Source of the DNA: CAVTLG01 sp963735495 | GTDB taxonomy: Bacteria; Chloroflexota; Ktedonobacteria; Ktedonobacterales; Ktedonobacteraceae | Length of the DNA: 64,000 nt | NCBI GenBank assembly: GCA_963735495.1 | Contig: CAVTLG010000014.1 | Span: forward strand, 558,001 to 622,000 | Direction of reading: 5' to 3' | Shown here: one piece after another, positions 43,925 to 51,642 of the stretch | Position numbering within the stretch: the stretch's first letter is position 1 | How the letters are laid out: each line of letters opens with the position of its first letter | Position numbers and translations under genes: made by a program | The notes under the pieces: model-generated | What the model saw: the letters and a program-made list of their open reading frames with translations, nothing else | Database searches by the model: none | What the model was told of the DNA's origin: nothing

Positions 43925-44913
43925 GAATGGCTCCCTTCTACAAGCTCCTGCAAGGTACGAACCAAAATATTGCGAGCCAGCTGAATCTTAAAGGCATTCT
44001 CAGGTAAAGGCTGGGCATCGGCAAGCTCAGCTTCGGCGGCTTGCACAAAAGACGCTTCGGTCGCAGGTGCGCCACGTAGGACTGCTTCGGCCTTCTGTGC
44101 GCGCCAGGGAATGGTCGCCAGTCCACCGAACGCCAGACGCACATCGCGGATCACCCCTCGATCCACAGCGACGGCGGCGGCGAGCGAGACGAGCGCGAAG
44201 GCATAGGAGGCTCGATCTCGTACCTTCCGATAGCGTGAGGAGGTGGCAAAGGGGAGTCCCGGCACCTCAATCGCCGTGATCAATGCACCGTGCTCAAGCA
44301 CCGTCTCGCGTTGCGGCTCATCGCCGGGAAGGCGATAGAAATCGAGCAAGGGGATATCCCGCTCTCCTTGTGGACCCAACACATGGATGCTCGCACCAAG
44401 AGCAGCCAGGGGCACAGCCATATCGGACGGATGTGTTGCGATACACGCTGCTGAGGTTCCTAAAATCGCCATACTGCGATGATAGCCGTCGCGAGCGGGA
44501 CAACCGCTGCCGGGTTCACGCTTATTACAGGGCTTGGTGACATCCTGAAAGTAGACGCAGCGTGTCCGCTGTAAGAGATTTCCCCCCATCGTCGCCTGAT
44601 TGCGAATTTGTCCCGATGCCCCAGCTAGCAAAGCCTGAGCAAGGAAAGGAAACTTTTCGCGAATGAGCAGGTCAGCCGCGAGATCGGAGTTACGGACGAG
44701 GGCCCCGATACGGACGCCACCATCTGGGAGAGCCTCAATACGATCGTAGGGAAGGTGTGTAATATCGACAAGCACATCTGGCTGGCTCACACCGAGCTTG
44801 AGGTGGTCTACCAAATTGGTTCCTCCAGCAAGATAGCCAGCATGTGCGGCCTGCGAGACCAGGGCCACGGCACTCGCGGCATCCTGGGCCCGTTCATATC
44901 GAAAGGGTTTCAT
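43921..44913 (-). CDS. FAD-binding subunit with extra [4Fe-4S] loop (PaoB-like)
   Basis: A 330-residue subunit of the CO-dehydrogenase/xanthine-oxidase type. FAD binding is shown by YLAGGTNLVDHLKLG and NQATMGGNLLQRTRC. Right after it CVYFQD, PCNKREPGSGCPARDG supplies the cysteines of the insertion that holds a [4Fe-4S] cluster in PaoB/YagS and 4-hydroxybenzoyl-CoA reductase-like subunits; this separates it from ordinary CoxM. The C-terminal CO_deh_flav_C domain follows (SYAFALVSLAAAVAV). It overlaps the small subunit (TGATG) and the large subunit (ATGA), so the three are made in equal amounts. Confidence 0.88.
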   Translation of the reverse strand: MKPFRYERAQDAASAVALVSQAAHAGYLAGGTNLVDHLKLGVSQPDVLVDITHLPYDRIEALPDGGVRIGALVRNSDLAADLLIREKFPFLAQALLAGASGQIRNQATMGGNLLQRTRCVYFQDVTKPCNKREPGSGCPARDGYHRSMAILGTSAACIATHPSDMAVPLAALGASIHVLGPQGERDIPLLDFYRLPGDEPQRETVLEHGALITAIEVPGLPFATSSRYRKVRDRASYAFALVSLAAAVAVDRGVIRDVRLAFGGLATIPWRAQKAEAVLRGAPATEASFVQAAEAELADAQPLPENAFKIQLARNILVRTLQELVEGSHS

Positions 44914-45482
44914 CAGCGTGCCTCCTCATCTGTTCTCTGTCCCTGTTGAGACACCTCGGCAATTGCTGGAACAATGTTTGCGTAAGCGGCACAGCGACAG
45001 AGATTGCCACTCATCCGTTCACGAATCTCCTCTTCATCGAGAACGACATGCTGAGCTGTCAGGTCTGTGCTCACCGCACTGGGCCAGCCAGCCTTTACCT
45101 CGCGTAACATCCCAACCGCTGAACAGATCTGACCAGGGGTACAATAGCCGCATTGAAAGGCATCGTGCTCGATAAAGGCCCGCTGTAGCGGATGCAACAG
45201 CTTGTCCTCGCCAAGCCCCTCAATCGTGACGATCTCTGCTCCCTGGCAAGCGACCGCCAGCGCCAGGCAGCTATTGATACGTCTCCCATTGAGCAAAACA
45301 GTACAGGCCCCGCACTGCCCATGATCACATCCTTTCTTCGATCCGGTGAAAGCAAGATGCTCGCGGAGTACATCGAGCAGCGTGACACGGGAGTCAAGCT
45401 CCAGCGTATACTCTTTTCCATTGACATGTAAAGTCACAGTGAGCAACTGTATGGGATGCGTCGTATTTGTAGACAGGATCAT
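44913..45482 (-). CDS. [2Fe-2S] subunit of the aldehyde oxidoreductase (PaoA-like)
   Basis: A 189-residue small subunit that carries electrons between the FAD and Mo subunits. The plant-ferredoxin cluster motif is GSKKGCDHGQCGACTVLLNG with its fourth Cys in INSCLAL; the second cluster lies in the helical domain: QCGYCTPGQ and GNLCRCAAY. Unlike E. coli PaoA there is no twin-arginine signal, so this enzyme is probably cytoplasmic. First gene of the operon, reading from the promoter at 45619-45648. Confidence 0.92.
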   Translation of the reverse strand: MILSTNTTHPIQLLTVTLHVNGKEYTLELDSRVTLLDVLREHLAFTGSKKGCDHGQCGACTVLLNGRRINSCLALAVACQGAEIVTIEGLGEDKLLHPLQRAFIEHDAFQCGYCTPGQICSAVGMLREVKAGWPSAVSTDLTAQHVVLDEEEIRERMSGNLCRCAAYANIVPAIAEVSQQGQRTDEEAR

Positions 45483-45618
45483 CCTAAACCCCTTTTCGCA
45501 ACTAAAAAACGATCAGAAATTGATGAACTGCTCCTTTGTGCTTGCAAGAGGGTAGATCACTTGCTAGAATAGGGATGGCTCAGACACGATACCCCTCTGC
45601 TAGTGTGCGACACACAGC

Positions 45619-45648
45619 AGTATAGCATACTCTTTTCTAATATGTCAA
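45619..45648 (-). promoter_or_regulatory. Promoter of the aldehyde oxidoreductase operon
   Basis: On the minus strand TTGACA (45648-45643), 18-base spacer and TATACT (45624-45619). The -35 lies wholly inside the palindrome at 45640-45660. Confidence 0.75.
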
Positions 45649-45660
45649 TTTATGACATAT
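45640..45660. promoter_or_regulatory. PadR-type operator
   Basis: ATATGTCA-N5-TGACATAT is a perfect palindrome with 8-base arms and contains the ATGT...ACAT signature of PadR-family operators. It covers the -35 of the divergent oxidoreductase promoter and is 50 bases before the padR start, so one site could control both. Confidence 0.75.
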
Positions 45661-45670
45661 GTATTTTATT

Positions 45671-45708
45671 AACATAAGGATATTTTCTTGTAACATAAGG
45701 ATATTTTC
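45671..45708 (+). repeat. Duplicated padR leader sequence
   Basis: AACATAAGGATATTTTC occurs at 45671-45687 and 45692-45708 (period 21), directly before the padR ATG. Each copy carries a Shine-Dalgarno-like AAGGA; only the second is correctly placed. Confidence 0.7.
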
Positions 45709-45709
45709 A

Positions 45710-46291
45710 ATGAATACACTAGCATATATCTTGCTGGGGATGTTAGCGCGTGAACCGTTGTCAGGATATGATCTTGCAACAATTCTGAAAAAACATTTTA
45801 GCCCGTTCTGGGCAATCAGCCATACCCAAATTTATCCAGCACTGGCCGAATTAGTGCAGGAGGGCTTCACAACCTACCAGATTATCGAACAACAAGCCAG
45901 GCGCCCAGATAAAAAAATCTATCAGATTACAGAAGCTGGTCAAGTAGCACTTCGGGCCTGGGTAGAATCCTCGACCGCTCCAACAGTCATACGCGATGAA
46001 TTTCTCTTGAAAGCCTATAGCCTCTGGGTGGCAGATCCCAAACACATGCAGGCCATTTTTCGTGAGCAGATCGCACTGCACCAGGAGCGACTCTCTATGC
46101 ATGAGCAGGAATTGGACGCGAAGCGAACCAGGTATCTGGCAATGTCACAGGGAAACAGTGAATCCTTAGCTATGGCAGAACTGATTTTCAAATACACCAT
46201 AGGTTATGAACAAAATTATATTAGCTGGTGCAACGATGTGCTCTACTACCTTGAGCAGCGTGAGGAGGCTGATAGGAGAGAAGAGGTATGA
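45710..46291 (+). CDS. PadR-family transcriptional regulator
   Basis: A 193-residue regulator. The ATG at 45710 is chosen over the longer frame, whose extra residues are encoded by the duplicated leader. The PadR winged helix is at residues 1-90: YILLGMLAREPLSGYDLATI, QIYPALAELVQEGFTT and KKIYQITEAGQVALRAWV. The helical C-terminal dimerisation domain (long, charged; LHQERLSMHEQELDAKRTR) follows. By the palindrome in the divergent promoter it very probably represses the aldehyde oxidoreductase operon, released by a phenolic or aldehyde-like ligand; the ligand is inference. Confidence 0.9.
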   Translation: MNTLAYILLGMLAREPLSGYDLATILKKHFSPFWAISHTQIYPALAELVQEGFTTYQIIEQQARRPDKKIYQITEAGQVALRAWVESSTAPTVIRDEFLLKAYSLWVADPKHMQAIFREQIALHQERLSMHEQELDAKRTRYLAMSQGNSESLAMAELIFKYTIGYEQNYISWCNDVLYYLEQREEADRREEV

Positions 46292-46503
46292 CTGGACTCA
46301 ATCACCTCTTCTTCAGTTGTTGACTTTTAACAGGCCTTCTCCAAGAGCGGGCTGATCTCTCTCGATGACGTTGAATTTCCATGAAGAGCACTACTTCAAC
46401 ACCTGATGTGAGGCTGAGGGCCACTCCTCATGACAACGACCCGTTCATAGTCACGCCACCAGAAACGGAGCAGCGCTCTCTCTCTGAATTGGGCAACGCT
46501 CCC

Positions 46504-46533
46504 TTGACAACAGGCGAAACTTCCTGTTACCAT
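46504..46533 (+). promoter_or_regulatory. Promoter of the ribbon-helix-helix regulator
   Basis: TTGACA (46504-46509), 18-base spacer, TACCAT (46528-46533). The -10 falls in the left arm of the inverted repeat described next. Confidence 0.55.
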
Positions 46534-46582
46534 CTTATTGGATGGTAAGGAGATGGTAAGGAGATGATAAGGAGATGGTACT
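46527..46582 (+). promoter_or_regulatory. Iterated operator: inverted repeat plus 11-bp tandem repeats
   Basis: TTACCATC (46527-46534) faces GATGGTAA (46541-46548). The right arm starts a run of 11-base units, GATGGTAAGGA at 46541 and 46552, GATGATAAGGA at 46563 and GATGGTACT at 46574, ending exactly at the ATG (46583). The spacing of about one helical turn suits cooperative binding of ribbon-helix-helix dimers on one face of DNA. Each unit also contains a Shine-Dalgarno-like AAGGAG, so binding site and ribosome entry overlap. From 46292 to 46503 I see no gene. Confidence 0.75.
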
Positions 46583-46978
46583 ATGACCGAACTGGAGAAA
46601 TCAGAGAAAATCACCATTAACCTGGGTCTCGTGGATTTGGGACAGATTGATTTGCTGGTTCAGGAGGGCTTTTATACCAATCGCACCGATTTTGTCCGCA
46701 CCGCGATCCGCAACCAGCTCACCACCCATGCAGACATCGTCAAACGGATGGTGGCACGCAAGACACTGGTCCTGGGCATGCAGCAGTATACGCGCTCCGA
46801 CCTGGAAGCAGTACGTGCAGCAGGTGAGAAGTTGCAGATCAGCGTGCTCGGCCTCGTCAGTCTTGCAGAGGATGTCTCACCGGAACTGGCCCTGGCAACC
46901 ATCGATTCCATCGAGGTACTCGGGGCTTTTCGTGCAAGCGCCGCAGTCAAGGCCGTGTTGGCGGGGCGCATCAAATAA
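46583..46978 (+). CDS. Ribbon-helix-helix (CopG/MetJ-type) regulator
   Basis: A 131-residue protein. The ribbon-helix-helix is at residues about 8-50: KITINLGLVDLGQIDLLVQE forms the strand and first helix, and NRTDFVRTAIRNQL the second. The C-terminal 75 residues, with ISVLGLVSLAEDVSPELALA, are a conserved extension of unknown function. It begins exactly at the end of the iterated operator, strongly suggesting autorepression. It precedes the esterase gene by 117 bases and is likely its regulator. Confidence 0.85.
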   Translation: MTELEKSEKITINLGLVDLGQIDLLVQEGFYTNRTDFVRTAIRNQLTTHADIVKRMVARKTLVLGMQQYTRSDLEAVRAAGEKLQISVLGLVSLAEDVSPELALATIDSIEVLGAFRASAAVKAVLAGRIK

Positions 46979-47095
46979 GCGGCGGTCACGTTGCGGGCCT
47001 CCATCTCAGTGCTTTCGGGAGAACAGGGAGACCGTAGCGTTCAACTGATGCTATCATTATGACGTCAGGTGTTATGAGCGAAAGGAAAGTTTTGC

Positions 47096-48337
47096 ATGAA
47101 TGACCAGATACAGGCCATTATGGCCGAAGCCACACGCCTCACGCGCGCCGGACGCTTCGCTGAGGCAACTGCCTTGATTCAGCGTACACTGGGAGGCATG
47201 CCAGCCGCTACAGGATGGTCTGGCTATACCGATGCAGCTATTGAGGCAGAGGTTCGCATCATGGAGGATTCCCCACCTTTGCGGGAACCAACGAGACAGG
47301 GAAGCAATAGCGTATCTCCTGGACTTGCCAGTGCGCAGCGCGTTGTTACGCCGCAGGCACCTTCTGCCGACCCGCTCCGACTACCAGGTGGTCTGCGTCA
47401 TCCCACATGGTGTGGGCCATTGGTGAGGCCCGGGAGAGTTTCGCCCTCATCCCATCCGGGTGGACGTTTTGTCGATGGAGCCTATAGCAATACGGCTGGC
47501 ATGCGCCCCTACAAACTCTACATCCCCAGGAGCTCTACAGGGCAGGCCGTTCCCCTGGTGATTATGCTACATGGCTGTACTCAGAATGCTGTGGATTTTG
47601 CTGCTGGCACGCGCATGAATAGGTTGGCCGAAGAGAAGACGTTCCTCGTGGCCTACCCCGAGCAGGTCTTTTCAGCCAATCCCACCGGGTGCTGGAACTG
47701 GTTTCAGCCCACTGATCAGCAGCGCGATCAAGGCGAGCCATCTCTCATTGCTGGCATCACGCAGCAGATCATGAACACGTACCATGTTGATGTCAACCGG
47801 GTTTATGTGGCCGGGATGTCAGCCGGTGGAGCTATGGCGGTGATCATGGCGGCGACGTATCCCGACCTCTACGCAGCTGTCGGTGTGCATTCTGGCCTTG
47901 CTTACGGTGCTGCCTCTGATGTCCGCTCCGGCTTTGCGGCAATGAGACAAGGGGCTGGTTGGGATGCGCGATACCTGACCAGGGTGATTCCGCTGATCGT
48001 GTTCCATGGCGACTGCGATACAACTGTCTCTCCGGTCAACGCTGATCACCTGGTCGACCAGTGGCTGCAGCCAACGAGCCATGAACCGGGCCGATCTCCA
48101 CTGAGCGCGAAAGTGGAACGGGGACGGGTGGCCGATGGACAAGCCTACACACGATCTCTGTACCATGATGCCAGCGGTCGTGCCATGGTAGAGATGTGGC
48201 TGGTTCATCAGGCGGGCCATGCCTGGTCGGGAGGGAGTCCTGATGGTTCGTTTACTGATCCGAGAGGACCCGATGCTTCCACTGAACTGCTCCGCTTCTT
48301 CGCTCAACAAAACCGGAAGAGAGAGGAAGCAGGGTAA
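47096..48337 (+). CDS. PHB-depolymerase-family esterase
   Basis: A 413-residue alpha/beta hydrolase; GAAAGGAAAG precedes the ATG. The N-terminal 100 residues are helical and disordered, with no signal peptide. The catalytic core starts at YKLYIPRSS; VPLVIMLHGCTQNAVDF carries the oxyanion loop; GCWNWF with its Cys pair region follows; the nucleophile is in VAGMSAGGAM near residue 241; the acid is probably Asp in FHGDCDTTVS and the His is in HQAGHAWSGG. The family degrades extracellular short-chain polyhydroxyalkanoates or feruloyl/acetyl esters. Without a signal it may act on intracellular polyester granules. Confidence 0.87.
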   Translation: MNDQIQAIMAEATRLTRAGRFAEATALIQRTLGGMPAATGWSGYTDAAIEAEVRIMEDSPPLREPTRQGSNSVSPGLASAQRVVTPQAPSADPLRLPGGLRHPTWCGPLVRPGRVSPSSHPGGRFVDGAYSNTAGMRPYKLYIPRSSTGQAVPLVIMLHGCTQNAVDFAAGTRMNRLAEEKTFLVAYPEQVFSANPTGCWNWFQPTDQQRDQGEPSLIAGITQQIMNTYHVDVNRVYVAGMSAGGAMAVIMAATYPDLYAAVGVHSGLAYGAASDVRSGFAAMRQGAGWDARYLTRVIPLIVFHGDCDTTVSPVNADHLVDQWLQPTSHEPGRSPLSAKVERGRVADGQAYTRSLYHDASGRAMVEMWLVHQAGHAWSGGSPDGSFTDPRGPDASTELLRFFAQQNRKREEAG

Positions 48338-48500
48338 GGGCCAGCCTGGTCTCAAAGACATCAGTTTCACTGACCACCATCGATGAGGGAGCGGGGCTGC
48401 ATCCTACTACACGTCCTTCTCATCCTTGTCCATGAGATGCAACACTGTCTGCAAGCGCTCGCGGATTTCCATGGTTTGGGCTTTATTGCGTTGATGGCGT

Positions 48501-49634
48501 ATGATAGGGAAGCAACAACAATCTGCATTTTTGGAAAGCGAGTCGTACAGCATGGATTCATCCTGGTCCCATCACGCCCCTGCAACAAGCCTTTTTCATT
48601 TTCCTACCTTACCCCCAGGTGCTACCTCACATGTTTCGCTTGCCGGTATTCAGCCAACGGCAGGTATGACAGTCATCCAAGAGATTATTGCCTCAGCCAC
48701 AAAATCATTGTGGATTGAGATGTATCTCTTTGATAATGATCATGTAGCTCAGATGCTACTCAATCAGAAGGCTGCCCATCATGGCCTGGATCTCCGTCTT
48801 TTGTATCATAAGCCTACCTTGCCACCGAGCCTTGATCCAACTGGCTCACAGCGTTTTCCTGCCTGGGCTTCTCCCAACCAGGGGATTCGTACTGATGGTC
48901 AGCCGGTCTCCTTGCATCACGCGAAATTTATGCTGGTCGACGCTGACATTCCTGGCAAGGCCAGAGCGTATATCATGACCGCTAATTTTACCGCTCAGGC
49001 TCTTGGAGGCAACAGAGCGGGCTATGCCAATCGTGAATATATGCTCTGCGATAGCGATCCTGATGATATTGCTTTGCTGAAAGCGATCTTCTTAGCAGAT
49101 TCTGCTGGTCGTCCACTCCCAGCAATTCCAGCTTCATCCAATCTGATTATTAGTGATATCAATGCACTTTCATTGCTTCCTTTATTGTTGCGGACGGCAA
49201 AGCAGAGTCTGGCGATTCAGGTCGAATATCTCAATGATCCCCCGGGTCCTGGAGCACTCAATCTGAAGCAGATTATCCTGCATGCTGCGAAGAATGGGGT
49301 TGCGGTACAGTTGATGTTACCTCCCCTTTCACCTACAGCGCCAGGTGCCCCATCGGCTGATAATCATGAAACCTATCGAGTCTTGTCTCCCACTGTGGCG
49401 GTGAACGTGACTCCCCGCTATTTTATCCACGCCAAACTGATCATCGTTGACCAGCAGCTCGCCTTTGTGGGTTCACAAAATCTCAGCCACCAATCGCTTC
49501 ATTATAGCCGAGAGGTTGGCATCCTGATTGCGAATAAACACGTCGTATCACATTTACTTGCAACCTTCAAGACCGATTGGCAAGATGCCCAACATCTGGC
49601 GGCTCCCGGTGGTCATTTGAACTTTTTAATCTGA
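48501..49634 (+). CDS. Phospholipase D-family protein (two HKD motifs)
   Basis: A protein of up to 377 residues with two HxKxxxxD motifs: LHHAKFMLVDAD in the first half and IHAKLIIVDQQLAFVGSQNL in the second, each followed by a conserved Asn/Ser stretch (ANFTAQALGG; NLSHQSLHYSREVG). That arrangement forms one complete PLD active site, as in cardiolipin synthases, phospholipases and PLD nucleases. The start is uncertain: the ATG at 48501 has no ribosome-binding site and the ATG at 48552 is an alternative. No signal peptide is obvious. It is on the opposite strand to the defence operon beginning at 50 kb, where DISARM systems often carry a PLD protein. Confidence 0.85.
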   Translation: MIGKQQQSAFLESESYSMDSSWSHHAPATSLFHFPTLPPGATSHVSLAGIQPTAGMTVIQEIIASATKSLWIEMYLFDNDHVAQMLLNQKAAHHGLDLRLLYHKPTLPPSLDPTGSQRFPAWASPNQGIRTDGQPVSLHHAKFMLVDADIPGKARAYIMTANFTAQALGGNRAGYANREYMLCDSDPDDIALLKAIFLADSAGRPLPAIPASSNLIISDINALSLLPLLLRTAKQSLAIQVEYLNDPPGPGALNLKQIILHAAKNGVAVQLMLPPLSPTAPGAPSADNHETYRVLSPTVAVNVTPRYFIHAKLIIVDQQLAFVGSQNLSHQSLHYSREVGILIANKHVVSHLLATFKTDWQDAQHLAAPGGHLNFLI

Positions 49635-49653
49635 CCTTACGCAAACTAGGGGG

Positions 49654-49793
49654 AGCCCGATTGCCAGTGGACAGGGCACCAGTGGCTATACGTTGATCAC
49701 CTTTGCCCCCAATCGACGCGCTACATCAAGGTTGTGCTGACTGCCAACTCTGGCAGTTGGTGGTCCATTGATGAGTTCTACGCCTTTGCCTGA
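49654..49793 (+). pseudogene. F5/8 type C (discoidin) domain C-terminal remnant
   Basis: SPIASGQGTSGYTLITFAP and, after a change of frame, RYIKVVLTANSGSWWSIDEF and YAFA before a TGA match the last strand region of discoidin domains appended to secreted glycoside hydrolases. Neither start nor catalytic part remains. From 49794 to 50022 nothing is recognised. Confidence 0.55.
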
Positions 49794-50022
49794 GATCTGG
49801 GTGTGAAGGTGAACCCTGGGCATATCAAACGTATAGTGCTCATAAGACCTTTCAACTGGTCAGCCTGAATATCTCACTTGCCGTAAATGATATCTATGCG
49901 GGTCTGCGCATTCCTCTGCCTGATACGCTCGGGCAAGAGGAGCATTGACGTCACCCTGTACTTCGGTCTGCTGTAGATGCTCGTCATTGCGTTCGCGTTA
50001 AGATATGGCTTTGCCGGACCAA

Positions 50023-51624
50023 TTAGTCCGGGTTGGTGGCGCGTATGATAAAGGGTGGAATGATAGATTGTTCGCTGTGTTCCATAACGTGACAGAGCTG
50101 CGGATTTTTCAGGCAGTCGGTATCCACGTTGACCACATCAAATACATCGCTGCCGATGTGCTTTTTAGGACAGATGAGCGTGTTGGCCCGTCCCGGTGTG
50201 TGGCTGCTGTTGATGGTATCAGTGTCCAGGAAGATGCCTTCACAGATCGGAGTGGAGCGTGCAGGAAGCACGTCTATGGCGAGATCAAGCACCGCGCGCA
50301 ATCTACGTTGCAGATCTGGCAGGGGCATGCTCGGTTCAAGGTGGTAGAGGTGGATATGCTGTGAACGGTTGCCGGCCTGTACATAGTGCTTGCCTGTACG
50401 CTGGAGAACGCGCGTGAATTGCGTTTCACCCTCCGGCTCTGGTAATTGTGGGAAGAAGAGTGCCCCCGTATGGACACCGAGCAGTGTCATATCTCCCAGC
50501 AGCTTTTTGAGTGGACCATGGGTGTGAGATGGATCTGTGCCGCTCAGATAGTATTTGGCATCCAGCACAAATGGCGGTTCGCGCCAGATGAGTTCTCCTT
50601 GAGAGCGTATCTCCAATGGTTGAGCATGCTCTATGGTATAGTCGGGACGTGTTGCGGGTCCATGTTCCCAATCTGTTTCATAGGTAGTAGAGGTATCCAA
50701 CTGGCGATTGTAAATGAAGCGCAGGCGTTGTTGTTTCCAGTTGAATGTGCACTGGAGCGCGTCCGTGGCAATCTCAATATCCTGTGTCTGCACGGCTCCT
50801 TCGCTGGCGAACAGGTGAATGCATTCCAGCGCGATCCATAGTTCATAGAACCAGGCATCTGCTTTTTCGTCGTCACGTCGGCTTGCCAACGTCCGCGCTC
50901 GTTGCTCATCTGCGCGACCGGTACGAAACAGCTTGAAACGCTGCCACCAGTTGAGTAGATCGCGATAAGGGCTGGGACCAGGACGCAGGTAGCGTGCGAC
51001 CTGCTCTGTCAGTAGATCAATATCGGTCTGTCCGGCCTGTTTGAGCAACGTGTGTGCGTAAGAAGCCGCCAGTTCTCGCTCTACACGAGCGTCATAGCTG
51101 GAGAGGATCTGGCGCTCATGGATATCGAGATCTTCGTCGCCCAGGTTCTCTTTGAGTAGGGCCTGCACGTCCCGACGATAGGTAAGCAAGATGACAACGG
51201 TGAGCAGATTTTCTGGCGTCTCTAGCGTGCGCTGACGCAGGCGTGTGTCAAAGCGCAGCGGAGGTAAGCCGGGCGTGTCGTTCCAGCTTCGCTCGGTGGT
51301 ACGCGGCCAGTTGATGTCTCCACGCGTGGGAGCCTCCTCACGCAGGTGAGCGTGGCTGGTCTTCAAGCTCAACTGGCGTCGGATGCGCGGCAGGATATCG
51401 TCAAGCAGTTCACTGCTCAGCATGCGCAGCCGCATATAGCGGTCGTATTGCTGGAAGAGTGGTATGTCAGGAAGTTCACTTTTGACAAAGAAGTGACGGA
51501 ACTGGCGACGAAAAAGTGGTTCGTCGTGTTGCAGGAGCAGGCGCATGATGCGGCGTTGCAGGTGCTGAGACCAGAGCTGCGCCTGAGCGTGCGTTTCTCT
51601 CTGCATTCGCGGTTCGATGCTCAT
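50023..51624 (-). CDS. McrC-like PD-(D/E)xK nuclease subunit
   Basis: A 533-residue protein whose start follows GAAGGGAAG. The first 300 residues are helical and basic, without known motif. From about 328 a nuclease core is seen: PDYTIEH supplies the first acidic residue, and PPFVLDAKYYLSG, near 355, the D-x-K pair, the order expected of PD-(D/E)xK enzymes. Lying 18 bases after a McrB-like GTPase/AAA+ gene, it is the natural McrC partner, which links NTP-driven translocation to DNA cleavage. Similarity to classical McrC outside the core is not evident. Last gene of the five-gene operon. Confidence 0.68.
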   Translation of the reverse strand: MSIEPRMQRETHAQAQLWSQHLQRRIMRLLLQHDEPLFRRQFRHFFVKSELPDIPLFQQYDRYMRLRMLSSELLDDILPRIRRQLSLKTSHAHLREEAPTRGDINWPRTTERSWNDTPGLPPLRFDTRLRQRTLETPENLLTVVILLTYRRDVQALLKENLGDEDLDIHERQILSSYDARVERELAASYAHTLLKQAGQTDIDLLTEQVARYLRPGPSPYRDLLNWWQRFKLFRTGRADEQRARTLASRRDDEKADAWFYELWIALECIHLFASEGAVQTQDIEIATDALQCTFNWKQQRLRFIYNRQLDTSTTYETDWEHGPATRPDYTIEHAQPLEIRSQGELIWREPPFVLDAKYYLSGTDPSHTHGPLKKLLGDMTLLGVHTGALFFPQLPEPEGETQFTRVLQRTGKHYVQAGNRSQHIHLYHLEPSMPLPDLQRRLRAVLDLAIDVLPARSTPICEGIFLDTDTINSSHTPGRANTLICPKKHIGSDVFDVVNVDTDCLKNPQLCHVMEHSEQSIIPPFIIRATNPD

Positions 51625-51642
51625 GCTTCCCTTCTTTCATTC

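Noticed and set aside
41810..45482. Carbon monoxide dehydrogenase (coxMSL)
   Set aside because: The large subunit lacks the AYRCSFR active-site loop of form I CoxL and the FAD subunit has the PaoB-type cysteine insertion.
48501..49634. Calling the PLD gene drmC
   Set aside because: It is on the opposite strand, outside the operon and has two HKD motifs; position alone does not justify the name.
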